Of a DNA stretch of 64,000 nucleotides, positions 50,051 through 58,286 are shown piece by piece. Origin of the DNA: Actinomadura mexicana (GTDB lineage Bacteria > Actinomycetota > Actinomycetes > Streptosporangiales > Streptosporangiaceae); assembly GCF_900188105.1 (NCBI RefSeq), contig NZ_FZNP01000001.1, positions 496,001 to 560,000 of the forward strand, given 5' to 3'. The position numbers and the translations under genes were made by a program. Position 1 is the first letter of the stretch, and every line of letters begins with the position of its first letter. The notes beneath the pieces are model-generated. The model saw only the letters and a program-made list of their open reading frames with translations, searched no databases and was not told the origin of the DNA.

Positions 50051-51222
50051 TCGTCCGCCCCCAGGATCAGCCCGCTGGTCGGGACGCCGGTGCCGGCGGT
50101 GACCAGGACGTTGTGGACGTCGCCCGGCTGGTTCACCGAGGTGCCGCGGACGAGCCGGACGGCCTCGGCGATGCCGTTCATCCCGTGGATGTAGGCCTCG
50201 CCGAGCTGGCCGCCGTGGGTGTTGACCGGAAGCCGCCCGCCGAGCTCCAGGTTGCCGTCGGCGACGAAGTCCTTGCCCTCGCCCTTCGCGCAGAAGCCCA
50301 GCTCCTCCAGCTGCGGGAGGACGAGCGGCGTGAAGTGGTCGTAGAGGATCGCGGCCTGGACGTCGGCCGGGGTGAGGCGCGACTGGCCGTAGAGCTGCCG
50401 TCCGACCAGCCCCATCTCGGGAATGCCGGTGATCTCCGAGCGGTAGTAGCTGGTCATCATGTGCTGGTCGTTGCCGGAGCCCTGCGCCGCGCCCCAGATC
50501 ACGGCGGGCCGGTGCGGGAGGTCGCGGGCGCGCTCGGCGGAGACGACGACGAGGGCCTGGCCGCCGTCGCTCTCCTGGCAGCAGTCCAGGAGGCGGAGCG
50601 GCTCGGCGATCCAGCGGGACGCCTGGTGGTCCTCCAGCGTGATCGGCCGCCCGTAGAACCACGCGGCCGGGTTCGCGGCGGCGTGCCTGCGGTCGACGAC
50701 GGCGATGCGGCCGAAGTCCTCGCTGGTCGCGCCGTACTCGTGCATGTAGCGGCGGGCGAACATCGCGACCCACTGGGCGGGGGTCGAGAGGCCGAACGGG
50801 TTCATCCACGCGTACGCGGCGCTGTCGGCGCTGACGTCCATCGGGCGGTCGGCCTGCCCGAGGCCGTAGCGGGTGCCGGACCGCTCGTTGAACGCGCGGT
50901 AGCACACGACCACGTCGGCGACACCGGTCGCGACGGCCATCGCCGCCTGCTGGACGGTGCCGCAGGCCGCGCCGCCGCCGTACCCGATGCGCGAGAAGAA
51001 CTTCAGCTCGCCGATGCCGAGGTTGCGCGCGATGTGGATCTCGGAGTTGGTGTCGGCGGTGAAGGTCACCATGCCGTCCACGTCGGACGGCTGGAGCCCC
51101 GCGTCCACGACGGCGGCGAGCACCGCCTCGCAGGCCAGCCGCAGCTCGCTGCGACCCGACTCCTTGGAGAACTCGGTGGCGCCGATCCCGGCGACCGCGG
51201 CCGCCCCTGGCAGCACGCTCAT
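50047..51222 (-). CDS. ltp2: Thiolase-fold steroid side-chain aldolase, Ltp2-like
   Basis: 391 residues from ATG 51222, overlapping the chsH1 stop (ATGA). Thiolase-superfamily lipid-transfer type: VAGIGATEFSKESGRSELRL, YGGGAACGTVQQAAMAVATG, PVNTHGGQLGEAYIHGMNGI. In Ltp2 this scaffold performs a retro-aldol cleavage that releases propionyl-CoA from the hydrated 22-hydroxy-steroid acyl-CoA and leaves a 17-ketosteroid. It needs the DUF35 domain of ChsH2 as partner, which is encoded two genes upstream. A homologous Ltp2-ChsH2 complex from Thermomonospora curvata has been characterised. Confidence 0.9.
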   Translation of the reverse strand: MSVLPGAAAVAGIGATEFSKESGRSELRLACEAVLAAVVDAGLQPSDVDGMVTFTADTNSEIHIARNLGIGELKFFSRIGYGGGAACGTVQQAAMAVATGVADVVVCYRAFNERSGTRYGLGQADRPMDVSADSAAYAWMNPFGLSTPAQWVAMFARRYMHEYGATSEDFGRIAVVDRRHAAANPAAWFYGRPITLEDHQASRWIAEPLRLLDCCQESDGGQALVVVSAERARDLPHRPAVIWGAAQGSGNDQHMMTSYYRSEITGIPEMGLVGRQLYGQSRLTPADVQAAILYDHFTPLVLPQLEELGFCAKGEGKDFVADGNLELGGRLPVNTHGGQLGEAYIHGMNGIAEAVRLVRGTSVNQPGDVHNVLVTAGTGVPTSGLILGADE

Positions 51223-51698
51223 GCGCCGCTCCCCTGCGCTCGGCCGGCGGACGGTGCCACGGCGGACGGTGCCACGGCGGGCAGCTCGACCACGACGGTG
51301 CCGGTGACGTGCGGGCCGATCGCGTTGACGCCGCGCACCGCGATCTCGACCCGGCGGCCGGCGTCGTCCTTGGCGGCGACGGTGCCGGTCAGCACCATCG
51401 TGTCGCCCGGGTAGTTGGGCGCGCCCAGCCTGATCCTGATGGCCTTCACGACCGCGGCGGGCCCGGCCCAGCTCGTCACGTACCGGTCGACGAGCCCGTT
51501 GGTCGTCAGGATGTTCATGAAGACGTCCCTGGAGCCGCGCTCGACGGCGAGCGAAGGGTCGTGGTGGACGTCCTGGTAGTCGCGGCTCGCCAGCGCGGTC
51601 GCGACGATCATCGTGCGGGTCAGCGGGATGCTCAGCTCGGGGAGCTGCTCCCCCACCGCCACACCCTCGTAGCTCCTGCCCGCGGCGTCTCCGGTCAC
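51219..51698 (-). CDS. chsH1: MaoC-like hydratase subunit, ChsH1-like
   Basis: 159 residues from GTG 51698, overlapping the upstream stop by 4 nt (GTGA). Single hot-dog domain with the catalytic-type region LASRDYQDVHHDPSLAVERG and FMNILTTNGLVDRYVTSWAG. It works with the MaoC-like half of ChsH2 to hydrate the C17-side-chain enoyl-CoA. The tail contains a 15-nt tandem duplication in the DNA (GACGGTGCCACGGCG twice), giving AVAPSAVAPSAG. Confidence 0.88.
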   Translation of the reverse strand: MTGDAAGRSYEGVAVGEQLPELSIPLTRTMIVATALASRDYQDVHHDPSLAVERGSRDVFMNILTTNGLVDRYVTSWAGPAAVVKAIRIRLGAPNYPGDTMVLTGTVAAKDDAGRRVEIAVRGVNAIGPHVTGTVVVELPAVAPSAVAPSAGRAQGSGA

Positions 51699-52759
51699 AG
51701 GGCGGCCCCCAGCAGCTCCAGGTCGAAGGACGCGCCGCCGAGCGTCCCGGAGATCTGCTTGCCCCACAGGAAGTGGCGGTGCACCGGGTAGTCGACGTCC
51801 ACGCCGATGCCGCCGTGCAGGTGCTGGACGCGGTGGACGACGTTCAGCCCGCCCTCGTCCGACCACCACTTGGCGACGAGCACGGCGGTATCGGCGTCCT
51901 CCCCGGCGTCGACCAGCGAGAGGGCGTGCCAGAGGCAGACGCGCATCGCGTCGATCTCGATGTAGCAGTCTGCGAGCTGGTGCTGGGCGGCCTGGAAGGT
52001 GGCGAGCGGGCGGCCGAACTGCTCGCGGCCCGACAGGTAGTCGGCGGCCATGCGCAGCGCGCCCTCCGCGACGCCGACCTGGACGGCGGCCAGCGAGACG
52101 CGGGCCAGCCGCAGCGCCGTGTCCAGCGCGCCGCCGGGAAGGGCACGCGCCGGGGCGGCGTCGAGGGTCAGGTGCCCGGCGACGTCCCGGCTGGTGGTCT
52201 CGGCGCGCTCCCACGACGCCCCGGCGGCCGAGGTCTCCAGCAGGTACAGGCCGGGCCCCTCCGGCGACGCGGCCGAGACGAGGACGTGGCTCGCCCCGAA
52301 GGGCGTCGGAACGGCGGCCTTCGTGCCGGTCAGCAGCCAGTTCCCGCCGTCGCGGACGGCGGCGCAGCGCGGCGCGGCGGGGTCGGCGGCGCCGAACTCC
52401 TCCAGCGCGACGGTCGGCCGCGACGTCCCGTCCGCGAAGGCCGCGGGGACGTCCTCGCCGTGCGCGGCGAGCGTGAGCGCGGCGACGACGGCGGGCCAGA
52501 CCGGGACGGGGGCGACGGTGCGGCCCTGCTCCTCCAGCAGGACGGCCAGGCCGGCGGCGCCGAGGCCCGCGCCGCCCGCCGGCTCGGGCAGCGCGACGCC
52601 GAGCAGCCCCGTCTCGCCCAGCTCGGCCCACAGGCCCTCGTCGTACCCGTGCCCGGACCCTTCGGCGTCCTTGATCCGCGCCTGCGTGGCGCGGTCGGTG
52701 AAGATCTGCCGGGCGAGGTCCCTGACCGCCGCCGGCTCTTCGCCAAGGGTGAAGTCCAT
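51695..52759 (-). CDS. fadE28: Acyl-CoA dehydrogenase short subunit, FadE28-like
   Basis: 354 residues from ATG 52759, one base overlap with the chsH2 stop. Acyl-CoA dehydrogenase with a shortened beta domain (GNWLLTGTKAAVPTPFGASH) and a preserved C-terminal domain (YLSGREQFGRPLATFQAAQH, VQHLHGGIGVDVDYPVHRHF). Length and position match FadE28 of the igr locus, whose dimer partner FadE29 is encoded at 53724-54887. The pair dehydrogenates the three-carbon steroid side chain. Here chsH2 is inserted between the two subunit genes, unlike in mycobacteria. Confidence 0.86.
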   Translation of the reverse strand: MDFTLGEEPAAVRDLARQIFTDRATQARIKDAEGSGHGYDEGLWAELGETGLLGVALPEPAGGAGLGAAGLAVLLEEQGRTVAPVPVWPAVVAALTLAAHGEDVPAAFADGTSRPTVALEEFGAADPAAPRCAAVRDGGNWLLTGTKAAVPTPFGASHVLVSAASPEGPGLYLLETSAAGASWERAETTSRDVAGHLTLDAAPARALPGGALDTALRLARVSLAAVQVGVAEGALRMAADYLSGREQFGRPLATFQAAQHQLADCYIEIDAMRVCLWHALSLVDAGEDADTAVLVAKWWSDEGGLNVVHRVQHLHGGIGVDVDYPVHRHFLWGKQISGTLGGASFDLELLGAAL

Positions 52760-53727
52760 CAGCGCTCCTTCGGTCCGGCCGGGCGGAACGCCGGCAGGGA
52801 CAGGTCGGGGTCCGGGTCGATCCAGTCCAGGACGACGGGCATGCCGACCTCGACGTCCTGCGGCGCGACCCCGGTCATGTTCGCGATCAGCCGCGTCCCC
52901 TCGGCCAGCTCGATCACCGCGACGACCAGCGGGTAGTCGAACGCGGGGTGGCGCGGGTGGTGGTTGACGACGTAGCTGTGGACGTGGCCGTCGCCCGACG
53001 CCTGGACGGTGTCCCAGTCGAACGAGCCGCACTGCGGGCAGCACGGCCCCGGCGGGTGCCGCAGCGACTTGCAGTCGGCGCAGCGCTGGATGACGAGCCG
53101 GTGCTCGCGGGCCGCCTCGAACCAGAACGCGTTGTCCGGGTTGATCGCCGGGCGCGGGCGCAGCGCCTTCGGCTCCGTCTTCTCGGCGGGCTTCTCGGCG
53201 GGCTTCTCGGCGGGGCGGAACCTCAGGAGGCGCCACCGCTGCGTGGCGACGACCTCGCCCGCCCCGTCCCGGTACGTCTTGACCGTGCTGACGAAGCGTC
53301 CCGTGCCGAGCGCGGTCCTCTTCTCCGGGGAGATCGACTCGACGGTCTCCTCGACGCTGACGCGGTCGCCCGGCACCAGTTCCCGGTGGAACTCGAACTC
53401 CGAGTCGGTGGCGACGACGGAGGTGTAGCCGCCCTCGGCCAGCAGCTCGGTCAGCTCGTCCGGGCCCGCGGGGTCGGCGCGGACGGACGCGGCGTACCCG
53501 CGCATCGTCCACGCCTGCATCATCGACGCGGGCGCCACGACGCCGTCGCGGCCGGTGGCCCGCGCGGCCTCCTCGTCCAGGTAGACGGGGTTGCCGTCCG
53601 CCATCGCCTCGACCCAGTGCCGGATCATGGGGACGTTCACCGGGTCCTGCCCGGCCCGCCGCGCGCCGTAGGGCCGCCCGACCCACGCCCGCAGGCGCGC
53701 CTCGTACTCCTCGCCGCTCCCGCTCAT
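52759..53727 (-). CDS. chsH2: MaoC-like hydratase fused to DUF35 zinc-ribbon/OB domain, ChsH2-like
   Basis: 322 residues from ATG 53727 (ATGA overlap with fadE29). N-terminal hot-dog (RHWVEAMADGNPVYLDEEAA, FEFHRELVPGDRVSVEETVE), then a linker with three PAEK repeats (36 nt tandem repeat, about 53179-53215). The C-terminal DUF35 domain has zinc-ribbon Cys in CADCKSLRHPPGPCCPQCGS and an OB fold (YVVNHHPRHPAFDYPLVVAV). The N-terminal half hydrates with ChsH1; the C-terminal half binds and activates Ltp2. This matches Rv3542c exactly in design. Confidence 0.92.
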   Translation of the reverse strand: MSGSGEEYEARLRAWVGRPYGARRAGQDPVNVPMIRHWVEAMADGNPVYLDEEAARATGRDGVVAPASMMQAWTMRGYAASVRADPAGPDELTELLAEGGYTSVVATDSEFEFHRELVPGDRVSVEETVESISPEKRTALGTGRFVSTVKTYRDGAGEVVATQRWRLLRFRPAEKPAEKPAEKTEPKALRPRPAINPDNAFWFEAAREHRLVIQRCADCKSLRHPPGPCCPQCGSFDWDTVQASGDGHVHSYVVNHHPRHPAFDYPLVVAVIELAEGTRLIANMTGVAPQDVEVGMPVVLDWIDPDPDLSLPAFRPAGPKER

Positions 53728-54887
53728 GACCGCCTCGCCCTCGGCAGGCCCAGCCCCTGGACGGCGACCATGTCGCGCAGCACCTCGTTGACGCCGCCGC
53801 CGAAGGTGTTGACGATGCCCTGCCGCGACAGCTGCTCGATCTGCCCGTGCAGCACGGCCCCCGGCGACTCGGGGCGGATCCGGCCGGCGGCGCCGAGTAC
53901 CCCGGTCAGCGTCCGCTGGACCTCGATGTGCGTCTCGGTCCCGTAGGTCTTGGCGGCGCCGGCCTGCGCGCCGGTCAGCGTTCCGGCCTCGACCGCCATC
54001 GTCATCTTCCAGTTCATCAGCCGCATCGCCTCCAGCCTGGCGTGCGTGCGGGCGAGGTCGGCCCGCACCCAGGGCAGGTCGATCACCCCGTTCTCGCGCG
54101 CCCAGTCGCGCACGTCCTCCCACAGCCTGATCATCCGGCCGCCGAGCGCGGCGAGCCCGACGCGCTCGTGGTTGAGCTGCGTGGTGATCAGGCTCCAGCC
54201 GCCGTCGACGTCCCCGACCACCGACGACGCGGGCACCGCGACGCCGTTGTAGTACGTGGCCGTCACGACCATCCCGCCGACCGTCGGGATCGGGCTCCAG
54301 GAGAACCCGTCGGCGTCGGTCGGGACGATCAGGATCGAGATGCCCTTGTGCTTCGGCGCGTCCGGGTTCGTGCGCGCCGCGAGCCAGATGTGGTCGGCGG
54401 TGTTGGCGCCGCTGGTGAAGACCTTGCCGCCGTCGACGACGAACCGGTCGCCGTCCCGGACGGCCCGGGTGCGCAGCGAGGCGAGGTCGGTCCCGGCCTC
54501 GGGCTCGGTGTAGCCGATCGCGAAGACGATGTCGCCGGACAGGATGCCCGGGAGGTACCTGCGCTTCTGCTCGTCGGTGCCGAACCGCATCAGCGTGGGG
54601 CCGACCGTGTTCACGGTGACGAACGGGAACGGCAGCCCGGCGCGCTGCACCTCGTCGAAGAAGACGTACTGCTCGGCGATCGACCTGCCCTGCCCGCCGT
54701 ACTCCTCCGGCCAGCCGTAGCCGAGCCAGCCGTCGTTGCCGAGCATCTTGACGATCTCGCGGAACCGCTCGCCGCCCACGCCCTGCTCGCCGGCGCGGCG
54801 CCGCACGTCCTCGGGCAGCAGGCCCGCGAAGTACGCCCTCAGTTCCGCGCGCAACTCGCGATGCGCCTCGGACTCACGCAGATCCAT
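53724..54887 (-). CDS. fadE29: Acyl-CoA dehydrogenase, FadE29-like
   Basis: 387 residues from ATG 54887, the same length as mycobacterial FadE29. Motifs: IGYTEPEAGTDLASLRTRAV, GKVFTSGANTADHIWLAART, KHKGISILIVPT, TYYNGVAVPASSVVGDVDGG and LITTQLNHERVGLAALGGR, and the end FGGGVNEVLRDMVAVQGLGL. It provides the FAD site and catalytic side of the FadE28-FadE29 heterotetramer that oxidises 3-oxo-steroid-C22-oyl-CoA. It lies 16 nt after the FadD17-like gene and overlaps chsH2. Confidence 0.9.
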   Translation of the reverse strand: MDLRESEAHRELRAELRAYFAGLLPEDVRRRAGEQGVGGERFREIVKMLGNDGWLGYGWPEEYGGQGRSIAEQYVFFDEVQRAGLPFPFVTVNTVGPTLMRFGTDEQKRRYLPGILSGDIVFAIGYTEPEAGTDLASLRTRAVRDGDRFVVDGGKVFTSGANTADHIWLAARTNPDAPKHKGISILIVPTDADGFSWSPIPTVGGMVVTATYYNGVAVPASSVVGDVDGGWSLITTQLNHERVGLAALGGRMIRLWEDVRDWARENGVIDLPWVRADLARTHARLEAMRLMNWKMTMAVEAGTLTGAQAGAAKTYGTETHIEVQRTLTGVLGAAGRIRPESPGAVLHGQIEQLSRQGIVNTFGGGVNEVLRDMVAVQGLGLPRARRS

Positions 54888-54903
54888 ACATGCCCTTTCT
54901 CGG

Positions 54904-56658
54904 TCAGGGGAGGAAGCGCCCGCGGCCCGCGGCGGTGAACTCCTCGCGGAGCGCGGCCTTGTCCGCCTCGGTCATCAGGACGTACTCCGGCGAGCCCCGG
55001 CCCGCCCACCGGAACACGGGGTCGGACGTGCGCCAGCCGTCGAGCTGGAGCTCCTTCTTCCTGAGCTTTCCCGACCCGGTCGTCGGCAGCGCGTGCGAGA
55101 CGCGCACGAACCGGGGCGCGCCCTTGGTTCCGAGGTCGTCCTGGCGGGCCAGGAAGGCGGGCAGGTCCAGGTCCTCGAATTCGACGCCCTCGGGGATCTC
55201 GATCGCCGCCATCACCTGGTCGCCCGAGCGCGGGTCGGGCACGCCGAACGCGACCGCGTCCACGATTCTCGGGTGGCGGCGGACGACGTTCTGGGTGACC
55301 AGCGCGGAGATGTTCTCCGAGTCCACCCGGATCCAGTCGCCGGAGCGCCCGCCGAAGTACAGGAACCCGTCGCCGTCGACGTAGCCGAGGTCGCCCGTCC
55401 AGTACCAGCCGTGCCTGACCCGCTCGGCGTCGGCCTCCGGGTTCCGGTAGTAGCCCTCGAACCCGGCCGCGCCGTGCACGTCGACGATCTCCCCGACGGC
55501 GGCCTCGGCGTTGGTGACGCGGCCGTGCCCGTCCAGGTCGGCGGGCGCGCAGGTCTCGCGCGTCTCGGGGTTGACGATGCGGACGCCGTCGTGGGCGGGG
55601 CGCCCGAGCGCGCTCGGCGGCGCCTGCGGATCCCGCCTGATCATGCCGGCGCTCTCGCTGGACCCGTAGCCCTCGACCAGCCGCGCGCCGAAGCGGCGCA
55701 GGAACTCGGCCTTGTCCTCCGGGGACGCCTCCGTCCCGAACCCGTGCGTGAGCGTGTTGTCGCCGTCGTCCGGCCTCTCGGGGGTGGCGAGGACGTAGCC
55801 GATCGCCTTGCCGACGTAGGTGAAGAACGTCGCGCCGTAGTACCGGACATCCGGCAGGAACCCGGACGCGGAGAACCTCCTCGCGAGGACGACGGTCGCG
55901 CCGACCGCCAGCGACGGCGCCCACAGCGCCATCAGCGCGTTGCCGTGGAACAGCGGCATCGGGCAGTAGCTGACGTCCTCGCGCTTGACGTCGTACTTGG
56001 CGCTGTTGGCGCGGCCGAGCTCGGCGAGCCGGCCCTGCGAGCAGCGCGCCGCCTTCGACGCGCCGGTCGTCCCGGAGGTGAACAGCAGGAGCAGCTGGGT
56101 CTCCGGGGTGATCGACTCGTCGGGTTCGGGCTCGCAGGCGTGGGCCGCGACCAGCTCCGGGTAGCCGTCGTCGTCGACCAGCAGGAAGCGGTCGCGCGGG
56201 ACGCCGATGTCGAGGCCGTCCAGCAGCTCCAGCCCGGCCCGGTCGGTGACGACGAGCTGGAGGTCGGTGTGCCGGACCTCCTGCTCCAGGTAGGCGCCGG
56301 TCCGGGTGGGGTTGATGCCGACGATCGTCGCGCCGCCCAGCGCCGCCGCCCCGAGCCACAGGACGTACTCCGGGACGTTCTCCAGGAGCACGCCGATGTG
56401 GAACGGGCTGTTCCGGGGGGAGCGGGGGGTCGCCCCCTCGCAAGAGACAGGGCTGTTCCGGGGGGAGCGGGGGGTCGCCCCCTCGCAAGAGACAGGGCTG
56501 TTCCGGCGCAGCCCGCGGGCCAGCGACGCGCGCGCCGCGCTCTCCCGGACGACCTCGTCCCACGACCAGGTCCGCTCGCGGCTGCGCAGGCCGGGCCGGG
56601 TGTCGCCCAGCCGGTCCAGCAGCATCGCCGCGATCGTCTCGTCACGCACGCGCGGCAC
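54904..56658 (-). CDS. Acyl-CoA ligase, FadD17-like, with two in-frame repeat units
   Basis: 584 residues from GTG 56658, overlapping the upstream oxidoreductase gene by 17 nt. Adenylate-forming enzyme: FTSGTTGASKAA, GSSESAGMI, WYWTGDLGYVDGDGFLYFGG, final Lys region TTGSGKLRKK. The N-terminus (LLDRLGDTRPGLRSRERTWS) and CPMPLFHGNALMALWAPSLA recall FadD17/FadD19 steroid side-chain ligases. Residues about 52-81 are two copies of NSPVSCEGATPRSPR between LARGLRR and NSPFHIGVLLENVP. They are encoded by two identical 45-nt units, a segment absent from normal family members at this position. Whether the enzyme tolerates the insert is unknown; the reading frame is intact. Confidence 0.86.
   Translation of the reverse strand: MPRVRDETIAAMLLDRLGDTRPGLRSRERTWSWDEVVRESAARASLARGLRRNSPVSCEGATPRSPRNSPVSCEGATPRSPRNSPFHIGVLLENVPEYVLWLGAAALGGATIVGINPTRTGAYLEQEVRHTDLQLVVTDRAGLELLDGLDIGVPRDRFLLVDDDGYPELVAAHACEPEPDESITPETQLLLLFTSGTTGASKAARCSQGRLAELGRANSAKYDVKREDVSYCPMPLFHGNALMALWAPSLAVGATVVLARRFSASGFLPDVRYYGATFFTYVGKAIGYVLATPERPDDGDNTLTHGFGTEASPEDKAEFLRRFGARLVEGYGSSESAGMIRRDPQAPPSALGRPAHDGVRIVNPETRETCAPADLDGHGRVTNAEAAVGEIVDVHGAAGFEGYYRNPEADAERVRHGWYWTGDLGYVDGDGFLYFGGRSGDWIRVDSENISALVTQNVVRRHPRIVDAVAFGVPDPRSGDQVMAAIEIPEGVEFEDLDLPAFLARQDDLGTKGAPRFVRVSHALPTTGSGKLRKKELQLDGWRTSDPVFRWAGRGSPEYVLMTEADKAALREEFTAAGRGRFLP
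56405..56506 (-). repeat. Two identical 45-nt tandem units plus a partial third, G-rich
   Basis: Units at 56405-56449 and 56450-56494 are identical; a partial copy (GGGCTGTTCCGG) follows at 56495-56506. Each contains CCGGGGGGAGCGGGGGGTCGCC, matching the core of the repeat at 42447-42473. They lie in frame inside the fadD17-like gene. Confidence 0.9.
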
Positions 56659-57841
56659 CCCAGGCCGGCTCGGTGGACAGGACGCAGTGGGTGCCGCCGT
56701 AGATCGCGGTCATGCACTTGTTGCAGTGGATGCACAGCGACCCGGTCGCGGGGTCGTCCTGGATCCGGTTGATCAGGTCGGGCTCGCGCAGCAGGGCGCG
56801 GGCCATCGCGACGAACGGGAAGCCCTCCGCCATCGCGGTGTCCATGCCCGCCCTGTCGGTGACGCCGCCCAGCAGGATCATCGGCAGGCCCACCGCGGCG
56901 CGGATCTGCCGGGCGTCCTTGAGCAGGTAGAGGTCCTCGTAGGGGTAGGACTTCAGGAAGTGCTTGCCGATCAGCTTGATCCCGAGCCTGGTCGGCTGCT
57001 TCATCACGGCGGCGAACTCGTGCAGCGGCGCGTCGCCCTTGAACAGGTACATGGGATTGAGCAGGGAGCTGCCGGCGGTCATCTGGAGGGCGTCGACGGT
57101 GCCGTCGGCCTCCAGCCACCGCGCCACCTGGATGGCCTCGTCGATCCAGAAGCCGCCGGGCACGCCGTCGTCCATGTTGAGCTTGGCGGTGATCGCGATG
57201 CGGTCGCCGACGGCGTCGCGGACGGCGCGGCCGATGTCGCGCGCCAGCCGGGCGCGGTTCTCCAGCGAGCCGCCGTACTCGTCCCCGCGGTGGTTGACCT
57301 TGGGGCTGAGGAACGAGCTCGTCAGGTAGTTGTGCCCCATGTGGATCTCGACGGAGTCGAACCCCGCCTCGACCGCCATCCGGCCCGCGCGGCCGTGCGC
57401 CTCGACGACGCGCTCCAGGTCCGCGTGCGTGGCGGCCTTCGTGACGGTCTGCGTGGTCAGGTGGAAGCGGCGGCTGGGCGCGAGGGCGGGGAGCCCGTTG
57501 CTCTTGGGGTTGGCGACCGGACCGGCGTGCCCGATCTGCGCCTGGACGGCCGCTCCCTCCGCGTGCACGGCGTCGGTCAGCCTGCGGAGGCCGGGCATCG
57601 CCTCGTCCCGCCAGTGGATCTGCCTGCGGTCGGTGCGGCCCTCCGGCGCGACGGCGCAGTACGCGACCGTGGTCATCCCGACGCCGCCGCGCGCGTGCCG
57701 GACATGGAAGTCGATCAGCGCGTCGGTGACCTGGCCGTCCCTGGTCAGCCCCTCGTACGTCGCCGCCTTGATCGTGCGGTTCCGCAGCGTGACAGGGCCC
57801 AGCTTGGCCGGGGTGAACACGTCGGGCTTCCGGTCGTTCAT
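56642..57841 (-). CDS. Old-yellow-enzyme-type NADH:flavin oxidoreductase
   Basis: 399 residues. ATG 57841 follows GGAGGA with 7-nt spacing; ATG 57856 is also in frame. FMN TIM-barrel: FTPAKLGPVTLRNRTIKAAT, QIGHAGPVANPKSNGLPALA, EIHMGHNYLTSSFLSPKVNH (His-x2-Asn substrate site), RGDEYGGSLENRARLARDIG and GGVTDRAG. The C-terminus has a Cys cluster CIHCNKCMTAIYGGTHC, like the iron-sulphur ligands of 2,4-dienoyl-CoA reductases, but the second flavodoxin-like domain is absent. It is first gene of the side-chain operon and may reduce a double bond of a steroid or acyl-CoA intermediate. Confidence 0.88.
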   Translation of the reverse strand: MNDRKPDVFTPAKLGPVTLRNRTIKAATYEGLTRDGQVTDALIDFHVRHARGGVGMTTVAYCAVAPEGRTDRRQIHWRDEAMPGLRRLTDAVHAEGAAVQAQIGHAGPVANPKSNGLPALAPSRRFHLTTQTVTKAATHADLERVVEAHGRAGRMAVEAGFDSVEIHMGHNYLTSSFLSPKVNHRGDEYGGSLENRARLARDIGRAVRDAVGDRIAITAKLNMDDGVPGGFWIDEAIQVARWLEADGTVDALQMTAGSSLLNPMYLFKGDAPLHEFAAVMKQPTRLGIKLIGKHFLKSYPYEDLYLLKDARQIRAAVGLPMILLGGVTDRAGMDTAMAEGFPFVAMARALLREPDLINRIQDDPATGSLCIHCNKCMTAIYGGTHCVLSTEPAWGAARA

Positions 57842-57873
57842 GTGAGAGTCCTCCATCGGGACTAGACGTTAAT

Positions 57874-57908
57874 CAGCGGGATGTCCGGGCACTCCGGACA
57901 TCCCGCTG
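57874..57908 (-). terminator. Perfect 15-bp hairpin between operons
   Basis: CAGCGGGATGTCCGG (57874-57888) and CCGGACATCCCGCTG (57894-57908) pair perfectly around a 5-nt loop. On the minus strand it follows the small membrane protein stop by 18 nt and precedes the old-yellow-enzyme promoter, so it separates the two units. Confidence 0.8.
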
Positions 57909-57926
57909 ACCGGGAGCATCGAGCCG

Positions 57927-58280
57927 CTAGGCGTCCCCGCGCAGCGCGGCGGCGATCTGGTCGGCCTGGGACTGCTGCTCCACGAGCTGGCGCAGCAGCC
58001 ACAGGCGCAGGACGCGGGTGACGGCGGCGGCCAGGTAGAGGGCCGCGCCGAGGACGGTCACCGCCAGGAACCCGACGGCGAGCGTCTGCAGCGAGCCCAC
58101 GTCCCGCAGGTCGTCCTTGGTGAGGGAGACGTTGTAGGCGACGAAGGTCCCGGCGATGCCGGCGATCATGGCCAGGACGCCGGCGATCCGCACCGCCCCG
58201 TCGAAGCGGGACCGGTCGGTCCTGAGCCGCTGCCGCGCGACGTCGTCCTTGAACTTCTGGCGCCGTTCCTCAGCGCGCAT
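57927..58280 (-). CDS. Small membrane protein with two TM segments, unknown function
   Basis: 117 residues from ATG 58280. GGGAGG (58291-58296) lies in the last codons of the upstream degraded lipoprotein gene, 10 nt before the start. The N-terminus is charged (MRAEERRQKFKDDVARQR). Two hydrophobic stretches follow (about 31-52 IAGVLAMIAGIAGTFVA and 64-90 LAVGFLAVTVLGAALYLAAA). The C-terminus is helical and polar (LRQLVEQQSQADQIAAALRG). Both ends probably face the cytoplasm. No family recognised; its mRNA is probably shared with the genes upstream. Confidence 0.65.
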   Translation of the reverse strand: MRAEERRQKFKDDVARQRLRTDRSRFDGAVRIAGVLAMIAGIAGTFVAYNVSLTKDDLRDVGSLQTLAVGFLAVTVLGAALYLAAAVTRVLRLWLLRQLVEQQSQADQIAAALRGDA

Positions 58281-58286
58281 GGTGGG

